Positions 16,024-24,899 are shown, counted from the stretch's first letter. The stretch is DNA of 64,000 bases from GCA-2687515 sp002687515 (GCA_030745835.1 JASLNU010000058.1:14642-78641), one strand, 5' to 3'. Program-made: numbers and translations. The notes: a model not told the origin generated them from the sequence alone.

Positions 16024-16950
16024 CTAGACATCCAAAAGGGATCGGGCGAAATCCGCCGCCGCGAAGGGGCGCAGATCCTGGATCTGCTCGCCGACCCCGA
16101 CGGCATGCACCGGGAGTTCGAATTTTTCCGCCAGCGCGACCAGCACGCCGCCCTTGGACGAGCCGTCGAGCTTGGTCACGATCAACCCCGAGACGTCGAC
16201 CATCTGCTTGAATATCTCCACCTGCGCATGGGCGTTTTGGCCGGTGGTGGCGTCGAGGATCAAGAGCACGCTGTGCGGCGCCTGTTGATCCAGCTTGCCG
16301 AGCACGCGGACCGTTTTCTTCAGCTCATCCATCAGCTCGGTCCGGTTCTGCAGGCGCCCGGCGGTGTCGATGAACAACAGATCGGTGCCGTCCGCCCGCG
16401 CCCGCTGCAAGGCTTCGAAGGCGAGGCCGGCGGCATCGGCTCCGGGTTCGCCGGCAACCACCTCGCAGCCGCTGCGCTGGCCCCAAATATTGAGCTGCTG
16501 GGTGGCCGCCGCGCGGAAGGTGTCCGCCGCCGCCAGCAGCACCGACAGGCCGGCTTCGCGGTAATGGTGCGCGAGCTTGCCGATGGTCGTCGTCTTGCCG
16601 CTGCCGTTGACGCCGCAGACCAGAACCACATGCGGTTTAGGCGACACATCGGGATCGAAAGGGACAGCGACCGGCGCCAATATCTCGGCGATTTTGCCGG
16701 CCAGCACGGTGCGCACCTGGGCCGCGTCCGGTACCTTGTCGAAGGGCGTTTTTGCGATCGATTGGGCAAGCTGGCCGGCGGCCTCGACACCAAGATCGGC
16801 GCTGATCAAGGCATCTTCCAGCTCTTGCAGCGCCGCCGCGTCCAAGGGGCGCTTGACGAAAATATCGTTGATCGCGCCCGACAGCGCCCGCGACGACTTG
16901 CTTAGGCCCGATTTCAGCCGCGCCGCCCAGCCGGTGGCTTCGCCGCTCAT
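16024..16950 (-). CDS. ftsY: Signal recognition particle receptor FtsY
   Basis: 308 residues, consisting of the N and G domains with almost no acidic A domain, as is usual in alphaproteobacteria. Motifs: GVNGSGKT at residues 113-120, DTAGR, and TKLDGSSKGG. FtsY docks SRP-ribosome complexes at the membrane by reciprocal GTPase activation with Ffh, whose gene is about 4.3 kb away. The start overlaps the mtaB stop by four bases, so the order of translation is dapF, mtaB, ftsY with coupling. Confidence 0.96.
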   Translation of the reverse strand: MSGEATGWAARLKSGLSKSSRALSGAINDIFVKRPLDAAALQELEDALISADLGVEAAGQLAQSIAKTPFDKVPDAAQVRTVLAGKIAEILAPVAVPFDPDVSPKPHVVLVCGVNGSGKTTTIGKLAHHYREAGLSVLLAAADTFRAAATQQLNIWGQRSGCEVVAGEPGADAAGLAFEALQRARADGTDLLFIDTAGRLQNRTELMDELKKTVRVLGKLDQQAPHSVLLILDATTGQNAHAQVEIFKQMVDVSGLIVTKLDGSSKGGVLVALAEKFELPVHAVGVGEQIQDLRPFAAADFARSLLDV

Positions 16951-18209
16951 CGGACCGGTTCCGCCGTCAGCACCATGTCGCGGACGCCCAAGATTTCAAC
17001 CGGCAACAGGCTGCCCGGCTGGGGCGCGCCAGCCAGCCGCACCGGCGCATAATGTTCGGTGTAGCCCTTGCCGTCTTTTTCGGTGAGCACGGTGGCGCGG
17101 CTGCCGACCAGGCGTTTGAGATAGCGCGACTTTACCGCATTGCCCGCCTGGCGCAGCCTTTGCGCCCGCTCACGGCGGACGAGCGGATCGATTTGCGGCA
17201 TGGCGGCGGCCGGCGTGCCGGGGCGCGGCGAATAGGGAAAGACGTGCAGATAGGCGAGGCCGGCCTCTTCGATCAGGCTCAGCGTTTCGGCGAACATGGC
17301 CTCGCTTTCGGTGGGAAAGCCGGCGATCAGGTCGGCGCCGAACACGGCACCCGGCCGGACGCCCCTTAAGTCCCGGCAAAGCTCGATCACGTCGGCGCGT
17401 AAATGGCGGCGTTTCATGCGCTTCAGGATCAGATCGCTGCCGGCCTGGACGCTGAGATGGAAGTGGGGCATCAGGCGCGGCTCGCTCCCCGCCAGGTCGA
17501 TCAAGTCCCGGTCCACGCGGGCCGGATCGAGCGACGAAAGGCGCAGCCGCGCCAGGCCCGGAACCGCGCCGAGGAGTGTGCGCGCAAGCCTGCCGAGCCC
17601 ATTGCCATCGGCCAAGTCGCCGCCGTAGGAGCTGATATCGACGCCGGTGAGGACGGCTTCCAGGTAGCCTTCCGCCACCAGCCGCCGCGCCTGTTCGATA
17701 ATGCGCCCGGGCCGCACGCTGCGGCTGTTGCCGCGGCCGAACGGAATGATGCAAAAGCTGCAACGATGATCGCAGCCTTGTTGGATCTGAACGAAGGCGC
17801 GCGATCGGGTTTCGAAGCCGGTGACCATCTGCCCGGGCATGCTGGTTTCGGTCATGATGTCGGAGACGGCGACGCGGCCCGCGCCGCCAGGTGCGAAATG
17901 TTCAGGCGCGTAATGTTCGGGCAGGAGTTTTTCGGTATTGCCAAGCACCCGGTCGACTTCGGGCATGGCGGCGAATTTGGCCGGCGTGATTTGCACCGCG
18001 CATCCGGCAACGATGATCTGCGCGCCGGGGCGGTCCTTGGCCGCGCGGCGGATCGATTGGCGCGTCTGGCGCTCGGCCTCGGCGGTCACCGCGCAGCTAT
18101 TGATGATGACCGTATCCTTGAGGCCCGCCGCCGTCGCCTGTTCCCGCATAACTTCGGATTCGAAGGAATTCAGCCGGCAGCCGAGGGTGATGATCTCGAG
18201 CCCGCTCAT
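16947..18209 (-). CDS. mtaB: tRNA threonylcarbamoyladenosine methylthiotransferase MtaB
   Basis: 420 residues. The N-terminal UPF0004 domain has C11, C39 and C70 for one [4Fe-4S] cluster, the radical-SAM domain has C146, C150 and C153 (GCDHRCSFC) for the second, and a TRAM-like domain ends the protein. The enzyme adds a methylthio group to t6A37 in tRNAs reading ANN codons. The start ATG at 18209 overlaps the dapF stop (ATGA); the frame is open further upstream but inside dapF. Neighbouring dapF and ftsY are a common alphaproteobacterial association. Confidence 0.93.
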   Translation of the reverse strand: MSGLEIITLGCRLNSFESEVMREQATAAGLKDTVIINSCAVTAEAERQTRQSIRRAAKDRPGAQIIVAGCAVQITPAKFAAMPEVDRVLGNTEKLLPEHYAPEHFAPGGAGRVAVSDIMTETSMPGQMVTGFETRSRAFVQIQQGCDHRCSFCIIPFGRGNSRSVRPGRIIEQARRLVAEGYLEAVLTGVDISSYGGDLADGNGLGRLARTLLGAVPGLARLRLSSLDPARVDRDLIDLAGSEPRLMPHFHLSVQAGSDLILKRMKRRHLRADVIELCRDLRGVRPGAVFGADLIAGFPTESEAMFAETLSLIEEAGLAYLHVFPYSPRPGTPAAAMPQIDPLVRRERAQRLRQAGNAVKSRYLKRLVGSRATVLTEKDGKGYTEHYAPVRLAGAPQPGSLLPVEILGVRDMVLTAEPVR

Positions 18210-19036
18210 GGCCGTGCCAATCCGCCGATGGAGCCGGTGAAGCTGGTGGCGACCGGGCCGGTCATCTCGACATTGCCGCCCGCCGTCCACTCGATATCGA
18301 GGGCGCCGCCGTCCAACTGGACCACCGCTTGGCGCCCGCTAAGGCCGCGCCGGTGCGCCGCCACCAATACGGCGCAGGCGCCGGTGCCGCAGGCGCGCGT
18401 CAGGCCGGCGCCCCGCTCCCAGACGCGGACGCGGATCAGATCGGGGCCCCGCAATTCCGCCACCTCGATATTGGCGCGCTTCGGGTAAAGGGGGTGCACT
18501 TCCAGCTTCGGTCCCAGTTCATCGAGGGCGACAGCCTCCGCGTCAGCGACAAAAAAGACGGCGTGCGGGTTGCCGATGCCGACGCCGACCGGATCGGCCA
18601 GCGGACCCTCAGCCATATCCAGGTGCAGCGTATCCATTTCCCGGGCCAGCGGGATCGCGGCCCAATCGGCCGCCGGCGGTCCCATATCAGCGCTGATGCG
18701 GCCATCATCCAGGCGCCGGGTGCGCACCGGGCCGGCGAGGGTTGCGATGACCGCTTCGCTGGCACCGGTTTCGTCCATGATCAGCGATCCGACGCAGCGG
18801 ACGGCGTTGCCGCAGGCCTCGACCTCGCCGCCGTCGGCATTGCGGATGCGCATGAAGGCATCACCGCCGGCGCTTGCCGGTTCGATGACGATCAACTGAT
18901 CGCAACCGATGCCGGTGCGGCGGTCGGCGATTTCGCGGGCATCGGCGTCGGACATCCGGAGCGCTGATTTACGCGCGTCGAAAATCACGAAATCATTGCC
19001 CAGCCCGTGCATCTTTATAAAAGCTGTCTCGTTCAT
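18206..19036 (-). CDS. dapF: Diaminopimelate epimerase
   Basis: 276 residues from the ATG at 19036. The two catalytic cysteines are visible: C75 in EACGNAVRC and C216 in RACGTGACA. DapF converts LL- to meso-diaminopimelate for lysine and peptidoglycan synthesis. KMHGLGNDFV near the N-terminus is typical. An ATG three codons earlier (19045) is an equal alternative because neither start has a good ribosome site. It is translationally coupled to mtaB. Confidence 0.95.
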   Translation of the reverse strand: MNETAFIKMHGLGNDFVIFDARKSALRMSDADAREIADRRTGIGCDQLIVIEPASAGGDAFMRIRNADGGEVEACGNAVRCVGSLIMDETGASEAVIATLAGPVRTRRLDDGRISADMGPPAADWAAIPLAREMDTLHLDMAEGPLADPVGVGIGNPHAVFFVADAEAVALDELGPKLEVHPLYPKRANIEVAELRGPDLIRVRVWERGAGLTRACGTGACAVLVAAHRRGLSGRQAVVQLDGGALDIEWTAGGNVEMTGPVATSFTGSIGGLARP

Positions 19037-19115
19037 GGGGGGCATATAGAACCGAACGCGGCTCAAGTCCAACGGATTTCGCGAAACTCTGTATCAGGGC
19101 TTGATCGGGGCCGGA

Positions 19116-19799
19116 TCAAGGTTGGTGTTTCAAGAAAAAAGCGCGCTGATGAAACCGCACCTGATCGGGTTCGTAAAGGTATTCGGCGCCGATGGGGCAG
19201 GCGCGCCGCGCCTCGCATCCGAGCCCTAAGCAATCAGCGCCGGCCTCGCCCGCCAGATAGGCAATGCAGGGGGCCATGTCAAAACCGACTTCCTGCAAAG
19301 CGCCGACCGGGCAGGCATCGAGGCAAGGCCGTTCGGCGCAATCATCACAGGGGCTTGGTTGCTGCCCATGGTCCGGCAAGTTCATGCTTTCGGCGAACAC
19401 CAGAAGCCCGCGATAGGCGTGCCAGAGACCGTATGTGGGGTGGATCAGCGGGCCGATCGGCGATGCGAAAACAGTTTCCGCTTTTCGTGCCCAGCGCATG
19501 AATGGATGGTGCGGCGGCCCGCCGAACGGAAACAGGAGATCGGCATCCAATTCCCGGGCGATGGCGCCCAGTTCGCGGCGCGTCCAATCCTCGAGGGGGT
19601 TTTCTGTTTCGTTCCTTGGCCGGTCCGCGCCATCAGGGAACTGGGCGCGGAAACGCCGCCAAAACTCACCGCCGGCGTTGCCGACAAGGACGGCGGTGCC
19701 GGCGGCGGCGGGCACGCCGTCATCGGGGCCGGGATGGAAGCCGCCCCGGCATATCATGCCGGTCGGGGCGATCCGCGCAGCGATGGTTTCGTAGTCCAT
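19116..19799 (-). CDS. 4Fe-4S ferredoxin-like protein (conserved, function unknown)
   Basis: 227 residues. Eight cysteines in the C-terminal third (C151, C154, C159, C163 and C178, C190, C195, C201) suggest two iron-sulfur clusters; the first group, CDDCAERPCLDACPVGA, is a standard ferredoxin pattern. The N-terminal half has a conserved-looking block LLFPFGGPPHHPF and PLIHPTYGLWHAYRG. I recall similar stand-alone proteins in alphaproteobacteria, but their role is not established. It is distinct from the epoxyqueuosine reductase QueG, which is longer. It lies 79 bases upstream of dapF in the same direction and may share its transcript. Confidence 0.75.
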   Translation of the reverse strand: MDYETIAARIAPTGMICRGGFHPGPDDGVPAAAGTAVLVGNAGGEFWRRFRAQFPDGADRPRNETENPLEDWTRRELGAIARELDADLLFPFGGPPHHPFMRWARKAETVFASPIGPLIHPTYGLWHAYRGLLVFAESMNLPDHGQQPSPCDDCAERPCLDACPVGALQEVGFDMAPCIAYLAGEAGADCLGLGCEARRACPIGAEYLYEPDQVRFHQRAFFLKHQP

Positions 19800-19868
19800 G
19801 CAAGCTGTTTTAGCGGTAATCGCCGGCCAGCGCCATCGGAGGCTGATTCAAGTGGAGGGCGCGGCTTG

Positions 19869-20294
19869 CTACAAAGCCTCGACCAATTGGATCAGGCTCT
19901 TGCGCAGTTTTTCGTTCGGCAGATTGCCATATGTTTTAAGCAGCCGGCCAATTTCGCGCGCCCTCGGCGGAGTTGGGTTTTTCCCGGGCGGATTGGAATC
20001 CGCCTGATTTACACCGGCCGGTGGCAGTCCCTCAAAAAAATATCCGACCGGGACCGAAAACAATCCGCCGAGCGCATGCAGCAAGGCGCTGTCGGCCGAT
20101 TCTTCTCCTTCTTCGACGGCTCTGAGCTTTTTCACCCTGACGCCGAGCGCACGCGCGGCGCCAGACAGGTCGGTGCCCGACCGCTCCCGAAGCTCACGGA
20201 TATGCTGGCCGACGACAGGGTCGACGACCCTCTGCCAGCCGGTATGTTCGAATTTCAATGAAATATTCTGCGAGACAGTTTCGCCGGACGGCAT
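19869..20294 (-). CDS. XRE-family transcriptional regulator
   Basis: 141 residues. A Cro/C1-type helix-turn-helix spans about residues 24-80 (VGQHIRELRERSGTDLSGAA, then LHALGGLFSVPVGYFFEG). The C-terminal EIGRLLKTYGNLPNEKLRKSLIQLVEAL resembles the tail of the next regulator, so the two are probably paralogues. The start at 20294 was chosen because GGGGGA precedes it; a GTG at 20312 is possible. Target genes are unknown. An AT-rich stretch upstream with TTGACA read on the minus strand is a possible promoter. Confidence 0.8.
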   Translation of the reverse strand: MPSGETVSQNISLKFEHTGWQRVVDPVVGQHIRELRERSGTDLSGAARALGVRVKKLRAVEEGEESADSALLHALGGLFSVPVGYFFEGLPPAGVNQADSNPPGKNPTPPRAREIGRLLKTYGNLPNEKLRKSLIQLVEAL

Positions 20295-20458
20295 ACAAAT
20301 CCCCCAATCCACTTTTACAATTAATACTTGTTGTCAATATATTTTTATCACTCAGAATATACCGCAACCCGCATCCGGAAAAAAGTGGAAAGAAGGCAAT
20401 CTATATATGTATTGGAAAGCGCGCGCCGTTTGTCGTTTCCGACCGTCGCCGCCGCCGC

Positions 20459-20890
20459 TTAGTCGCTGGCTTGGGCCAGCGTTTTCACGAACTGAGACAG
20501 GCGCTTGCGGACATTTTCATCCTTGACGCGGAAGTAATTGTGCATCAATTCGATGGCTTCCCGCGACGACATTGGGTCCACTTCGAAAGTGGTTTGCGGA
20601 CCGTCGGAAAGAGCGCTCAGCTCCTTCGCCGCTTCTTCGCCTTCGCCAAGGCCTTCGAAGAGATATGCCACTTCGACGCCCAAGGTTTTGGATATTTTAA
20701 AGAGGTTGCTGGCGCCGATCCGGTTGGTGCCGTTTTCGTACTTCTGCACCTGTTGGAAAGTAACGCCGATGGCGTCGCCAAGCTTGGTCTGGCTGATCCT
20801 CAATCCCACGCGCCGGGCGCGCACGCGAGAGCCGACATATTTATCGATAGGGTCCGGCCCGTCGTCTTTGATGGTGCGTCTTCTTGCCAT
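20459..20890 (-). CDS. XRE-family transcriptional regulator
   Basis: 143 residues. The helix-turn-helix is at about residues 20-77 (VGSRVRARRVGLRISQTKLG, VTFQQVQKYENGTNRIGASN, LFEGL). This form, with a C-terminal helical segment (MHNYFRVKDENVRKRLSQFVKTLA), is abundant in alphaproteobacteria. GAGGAA precedes the ATG at good spacing. It lies 164 bases upstream of the second XRE gene in the same direction. Function is not established. Confidence 0.85.
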   Translation of the reverse strand: MARRRTIKDDGPDPIDKYVGSRVRARRVGLRISQTKLGDAIGVTFQQVQKYENGTNRIGASNLFKISKTLGVEVAYLFEGLGEGEEAAKELSALSDGPQTTFEVDPMSSREAIELMHNYFRVKDENVRKRLSQFVKTLAQASD

Positions 20891-21139
20891 GGTATTCCTC
20901 GACTTTGCTGAACTGCTTGTGGGTTTCGAAATCGGTTGCAGGCACCGAATTCGAACCGGTGTTTACTTAATTCATCCGCTGCCGCTTCAAGCGAGTGGAG
21001 ATGATATTGGGTACTAATTATATAGGTGGTATCCGGAACTGGCAATTACAAATCCAAGGTGGTAATCTGCAACCGGTATAGGGGTTTTCGGCAGGTCCGG
21101 TTTCGCTAAACGGCAATTCCTGCCGATTATAAGCCCGGC
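20891..21139. other. Intergenic region upstream of the ffh promoter
   Basis: No credible gene was seen. A T-arm-like palindrome around the TTCGAA at about 20950 lacks the rest of a tRNA. The region must hold the minus-strand promoter of the XRE regulator ending at 20459. Confidence 0.4.
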
Positions 21140-21168
21140 TTGACTTCCAACGCCAGGGCAAATACATT
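21140..21168 (+). promoter_or_regulatory. Sigma-70-type promoter for the ffh leader
   Basis: TTGACT (21140-21145), a 17-base spacer and TACATT (21163-21168) match a housekeeping promoter on the plus strand. The predicted start near 21175 gives a leader of about 130 bases before the ffh start codon. Confidence 0.65.
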
Positions 21169-21208
21169 CCGCGCCGTATTCGACGCCGGCGGAATATACC
21201 GTGGGTGC

Positions 21209-21243
21209 CGCCAGTCCGCGAGTTTCGCGCACTGGCGTTTTTT
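21209..21243 (+). terminator. Intrinsic terminator inside the ffh leader (probable attenuator)
   Basis: CGCCAGT (21209-21215) pairs with ACTGGCG (21231-21237), extended by CGCG with CGCG across one mismatch, and six T residues follow. It lies about 70 bases after the promoter and 60 before ffh. The upstream leader sequence GGCGG could pair with CCGCC of the terminator's left arm, giving an alternative, antiterminated fold. Confidence 0.65.
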
Positions 21244-21303
21244 GCTTGTAGATTGCTCCCATACCGGCCTGAACGCACCGATTTTCGGGCTAAGGAGAGG
21301 AAT

Positions 21304-22686
21304 GTGTTTGACGGTTTAAGCGCCAAGTTGGGTGAGGTATTCGACCGGCTGAACAAGCGCGGAGCGCTGTCCGAGACGGATGTTTCCGATGCCCTTCGCG
21401 ATGTGCGCGTGGCGCTTCTTGAAGCCGATGTCGCGTTGCCGGTGGTGCGCGATTTCATCGACGGCGTGCGCGAAAAGGCGGTCGGTAACGAAGTTTTGAA
21501 CAGCGTCACGCCCGGCCAGATGGTGGTCAAGGTGGTGCACGATCATCTGGTCGAAATGCTAGGGCCGGAGGAAGCGCCGATAAATCTCGATGCCGCGCCG
21601 CCGGTGCCGATCCTGATGGTCGGATTGCAGGGTTCCGGCAAGACCACGACGACCGGCAAGATCGCCCACCGCTTGATTAGCCGCGAACGCAAAAAGGTAT
21701 TGCTTGCCGGTCTCGACGTGCAACGCCCGGCGGCCCAGGAACAAATCCGTATTCTCGGCGATCAGGCGGGCGCGACGACGCTGCAGCCGGTGATTGGCGA
21801 ACAGCCGTTGGGCATCGCCAAGCGCGCCATGGATTCTGCGCGGCGTGAAGGTTTCGATGTGGTCATTCTGGACACCGCCGGCCGGCTCGCCATCGACGCC
21901 GAATTGATGAGTGAAGTGGCTCAGGTGCGGGCCTCGGTCAACCCGGCGGAAACTCTGCTCGTCGCCGATGCCATGAGCGGCCAGGACGCGGTCAACGTGG
22001 CCCAAGAATTCAAGGATAAGGTCGGCATCACCGGCATTGTCCTGACCCGCGTCGACGGCGACGCCCGCGGCGGCGCGGCGCTTTCGATGCGCGCCGTCAC
22101 CGGCTGCCCGATCAAGCTGATGGGCGTCGGCGAAAAAATGGACGCGCTCGAGGTTTTCCAGGCCGAACGCATCGCCGGGCGCATGCTCGGTATGGGCGAT
22201 ATCGTCGGCCTCGTCGAAAAGGCGGCGGACCATGTTGACCAGGCCGAGGCCGAGAAAGCCGCCAAGCGGGCGCTCAAGGGCCAATTCACCCTCGAAGATC
22301 TGGGTGAGCAGTTGAAACAGATCAGGGGTATGGGCGATATCGGCGGGCTGCTTGGCATGCTGCCCGGCGTCGGCAAGATGAAAAAGCAGATGCAGGATGC
22401 CAATGTGGACGACAAGATGATCGCCCACCAACAGGCAATTATCTTCTCGATGACGCCCAAGGAACGGCGCAATCCGAAGCTCTTGAACGCCCGCCGGCGC
22501 AAACGCATCGCCGCCGGTTCGGGAACTTCCGTGCAGGACGTGAACCGGCTTTTGAAACAATATCAGCAGATGAGCACGATGATGAAGAAGATGGGCAAGA
22601 TGGGTAAAAAAGGACCTATGCCCGGCGCCATGCCTGGCATGCCCAATATGCCTGGCATGCCCGGCCCGTTTCCGCCCAGAAGTTGA
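21304..22686 (+). CDS. ffh: Signal recognition particle protein Ffh
   Basis: 460 residues from a GTG start; AAGGAGAGG directly precedes it, and the ATG two bases earlier is out of frame. N domain, G domain (GLQGSGKT at 107-114, DTAGR, TRVDGDARGG) and methionine-rich M domain are present; the M domain ends in MPG repeats. Ffh binds 4.5S RNA and signal sequences of nascent membrane proteins and docks with FtsY. The leader carries a promoter and terminator (21140-21243), so expression is probably attenuated. Confidence 0.96.
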   Translation: MFDGLSAKLGEVFDRLNKRGALSETDVSDALRDVRVALLEADVALPVVRDFIDGVREKAVGNEVLNSVTPGQMVVKVVHDHLVEMLGPEEAPINLDAAPPVPILMVGLQGSGKTTTTGKIAHRLISRERKKVLLAGLDVQRPAAQEQIRILGDQAGATTLQPVIGEQPLGIAKRAMDSARREGFDVVILDTAGRLAIDAELMSEVAQVRASVNPAETLLVADAMSGQDAVNVAQEFKDKVGITGIVLTRVDGDARGGAALSMRAVTGCPIKLMGVGEKMDALEVFQAERIAGRMLGMGDIVGLVEKAADHVDQAEAEKAAKRALKGQFTLEDLGEQLKQIRGMGDIGGLLGMLPGVGKMKKQMQDANVDDKMIAHQQAIIFSMTPKERRNPKLLNARRRKRIAAGSGTSVQDVNRLLKQYQQMSTMMKKMGKMGKKGPMPGAMPGMPNMPGMPGPFPPRS

Positions 22687-22795
22687 TACGGCGCGGATAA
22701 GACGCGGATAGGTGATCAGGCGGCACAAAATTTCAATGGTTAAGCAAGAGGTCAAGCAAATGAAAATTCAGTACATCCCGGAGGAAAAACGTTAG

Positions 22796-23539
22796 ATGGC
22801 GATTAAAATCAGACTGTCACGCGGCGGCGCCAAGAAGCGTCCCTACTATCGCATCGTGGTGGCCGATTCGCGCTCCCCGCGCGATGGGCGCTTTATCGAA
22901 CGGCTCGGCACCTATAACCCGATGGTCCCCAGGGACCATCCCGAGCGTATCCAACTCAAGGAGGACCGCATCCGCCATTGGCTCGGCCATGGCGCCAAGC
23001 CGACCGATCGGGTGGCGCGTTTTCTGGGTGACGCCAATATCATCGAGTTGCCCGAGCGCCGCGAGCAGACCAAAAAGAACCAGCCGCGCGCCAAGACCTT
23101 GGAACGGTTGAAGGAAAAAGAAGAGGCCGCCGAGGCCGCGGCCGAGGCCGAAGCCGAAGCTGCCGCGGCACCCGCCGAGGAAGCACCGGCGGAAGAAGCG
23201 CCAGCCGAGGAAGCACCGGCCGAGGCAGCGCCGGCCGAGGAAGCGCTAGCCGAGGAAGCACCGGCCGAGGCAGCGCCGGCCGAGGAAGCGCCAGCCGAGG
23301 AAGCGCCGGCCGAGGAAGCGCCAGCCGAGGAAGCGCCGGCCGAGGAAGCGCCGGCCGAGGAAGCGCCAGCCGAGGAAGCGCCAGCCGAGGAAGCGCCAGC
23401 CGAGGAAGCGCCCGCCGAGGAAGCGCCCGCCGAGGAAGCGCCGACGGAAGAGGCCGCCGCCGAAGCGCCGGCGGAAGAGGCCGCCGCCGAGGCAGCGCCG
23501 GCGGAGGGTGATGCGGCGGAAGAGGAGGCCAAGGACTAG
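22796..23539 (+). CDS. rpsP: Ribosomal protein S16 with long Glu/Ala/Pro-rich extension
   Basis: 247 residues, about three times the usual S16. Residues 1-85 are a normal S16 (IRLSRGGAKKRPYYRIVVAD). After a basic linker (to about 110) the protein continues as about 115 residues of AEEAP-type pentapeptides encoded by a 15-base tandem repeat. An 11-codon frame at 22760-22795 contains the ribosome site and ends one base before the rpsP ATG; it may be a leader peptide or chance. Genes downstream are rimM, trmD and rplS, the standard order. Confidence 0.93.
   Translation: MAIKIRLSRGGAKKRPYYRIVVADSRSPRDGRFIERLGTYNPMVPRDHPERIQLKEDRIRHWLGHGAKPTDRVARFLGDANIIELPERREQTKKNQPRAKTLERLKEKEEAAEAAAEAEAEAAAAPAEEAPAEEAPAEEAPAEAAPAEEALAEEAPAEAAPAEEAPAEEAPAEEAPAEEAPAEEAPAEEAPAEEAPAEEAPAEEAPAEEAPAEEAPTEEAAAEAPAEEAAAEAAPAEGDAAEEEAKD
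23160..23460 (+). repeat. 15-base tandem repeat inside rpsP
   Basis: Roughly twenty units close to GCCGAGGAAGCGCCA follow one another in frame, with mostly third-position or single-base differences. Units encode the pentapeptide AEEAP. Such arrays expand and contract by slippage, so copy number is likely to vary between strains. Confidence 0.85.
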
Positions 23540-23565
23540 GCGGCGGCCAGGGACAAGGCAAGGAC

Positions 23566-24150
23566 ATGGCCGCGCCCAAACGGATTTGCCTGGGTGTAAT
23601 TACCGGTGCCCACGGTGTCCAGGGCGCCGTCAGGATTAAAAGCTTCACCCAGGTCGCCGAGGACATCGGCGCCTATGGGCGCTTAAGCGACGCGGCCGGC
23701 GGCCGCCAGTTCGAGCTTCGGGTGGAGCGGGCGACGGCCAAGGGCTTGATCGCCAAAATCGGCGGCATCAATGACCGCACCGCCGCCGAGGCGCTGAAGG
23801 GCACGGAGCTGTATGTTGAACGCGGCCAACTGCCGGCCCTGAATGAGGATGTGGGCGAAGACGATGACGAGGATGAGTTTTATTTTACCGACTTGATCGG
23901 CTTGCCGGTCGAACGGTCCGACGGAAGCAAACTGGGTACTGTGAAGTGGATGAACAATTTCGGCGCCGGCGATGTGATGGAAATCGAGTTGGACGCGGGC
24001 GGATTGGTGGTGATCCCGTTCACCAAATCGGCGGTGCCGCTTGTCGATCTGGCGGCGGGGCGCATCGTCGCCGATCCGCCGCCGGGTCTGATGCCAAATT
24101 CGGCATCGGACGGCGCCGAAGATAAAGAGGATGAGCAAGTTTCGAAATGA
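23566..24150 (+). CDS. rimM: Ribosome maturation factor RimM
   Basis: 194 residues. RimM binds S19 and helps 30S head assembly. The N-terminal ICLGVITGAHGVQGAVRIKSF and the PRC-barrel segment FYFTDLIGLPVERSDGSKLG are characteristic. The linker and C-terminal tail are acidic (VGEDDDEDE; GAEDKEDEQ), in keeping with the acidic tails on S16 and L19 in this operon. The stop overlaps the trmD start by four bases. Confidence 0.94.
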   Translation: MAAPKRICLGVITGAHGVQGAVRIKSFTQVAEDIGAYGRLSDAAGGRQFELRVERATAKGLIAKIGGINDRTAAEALKGTELYVERGQLPALNEDVGEDDDEDEFYFTDLIGLPVERSDGSKLGTVKWMNNFGAGDVMEIELDAGGLVVIPFTKSAVPLVDLAAGRIVADPPPGLMPNSASDGAEDKEDEQVSK

Positions 24151-24884
24151 CAGCTGAAACCGCAAAATGGAGGGCCACGGTGCTCACCCTGTTCCCGGAG
24201 ATGTTTCCGGGGCCGCTCGGCCATAGCCTCGCCGGCAAGGCACTGGCGCGTGGATTGTGGGAGCTGAATTGCCATGACATCCGCGCCTCGGCCGCCGACA
24301 AGCACGCCACCGTCGATGACACGCCGTTCGGTGGCGGGCCGGGCATGGTGATGCGTCCCGATGTCATCGACGCGGCGCTTGGGCAAGCCGGCGTCGGCGC
24401 GCCGGGCGGTAAATCGGGCGCGGCGAAATTGCCGGTTATTTACCTGACGCCGCGCGGCCGCCCCTTGACCCAAACCCGGATCGGCGATTTGGCCGCTGGA
24501 CCGGGCGTCGCCTTGCTCTGTGGCCGTTATGAAGGCATCGACGAACGTGTCGTCGAAGCCTGGAACATGGAAGAAATCAGCCTCGGCGATTTCGTTTTGT
24601 CCGGCGGCGAGCCGGCGGCGATGGCGCTGATCGACGCAGCTGTGCGCTTGCTGCCCGGCGTTCTCGGCAGCGAGGCGTCGCACCAGGAGGAAAGTTTCGA
24701 GGGGGGATTGCTGGAATATCCCCATTACACCCGGCCGCGCATCTGGCGCCAACGGGAAGTGCCCGAGGTTCTGTTGTCCGGGCATCATGAAAAGGTAAGC
24801 GCCTGGCGCAAGGCCCAGGCCGAGAAGGTAACTCAGGAGCGGCGGCCCGATTTATGGAACCGGTACGCGGCAAAGAATCAATGA
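24147..24884 (+). CDS. trmD: tRNA (guanine-N1)-methyltransferase TrmD
   Basis: 245 residues. TrmD makes m1G37 in tRNAs, using the trefoil-knot SAM fold. Motifs: LTLFPEMFPGPLGHSL, DDTPFGGGPGMVM, LLCGRYEGIDERV and ISLGDFVLSGGEPAAM. Translationally coupled to rimM by a four-base overlap. 15 bases separate it from rplS. Confidence 0.96.
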   Translation: MTAETAKWRATVLTLFPEMFPGPLGHSLAGKALARGLWELNCHDIRASAADKHATVDDTPFGGGPGMVMRPDVIDAALGQAGVGAPGGKSGAAKLPVIYLTPRGRPLTQTRIGDLAAGPGVALLCGRYEGIDERVVEAWNMEEISLGDFVLSGGEPAAMALIDAAVRLLPGVLGSEASHQEESFEGGLLEYPHYTRPRIWRQREVPEVLLSGHHEKVSAWRKAQAEKVTQERRPDLWNRYAAKNQ

Positions 24885-24899
24885 TCGGGGAATTGAACC

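Noticed and set aside
20940..21000. T-arm-like palindrome (ACCGG, TTCGAAT, TCGGT on the minus strand) suggesting a tRNA
   Set aside because: No acceptor stem, D-arm or anticodon arm at the right distances on either strand.
23040..23666. Open frames antisense to the rpsP repeat encoding serine/alanine or leucine/proline repeats
   Set aside because: They only mirror the 15-base repeat; S16 is clearly the real product.
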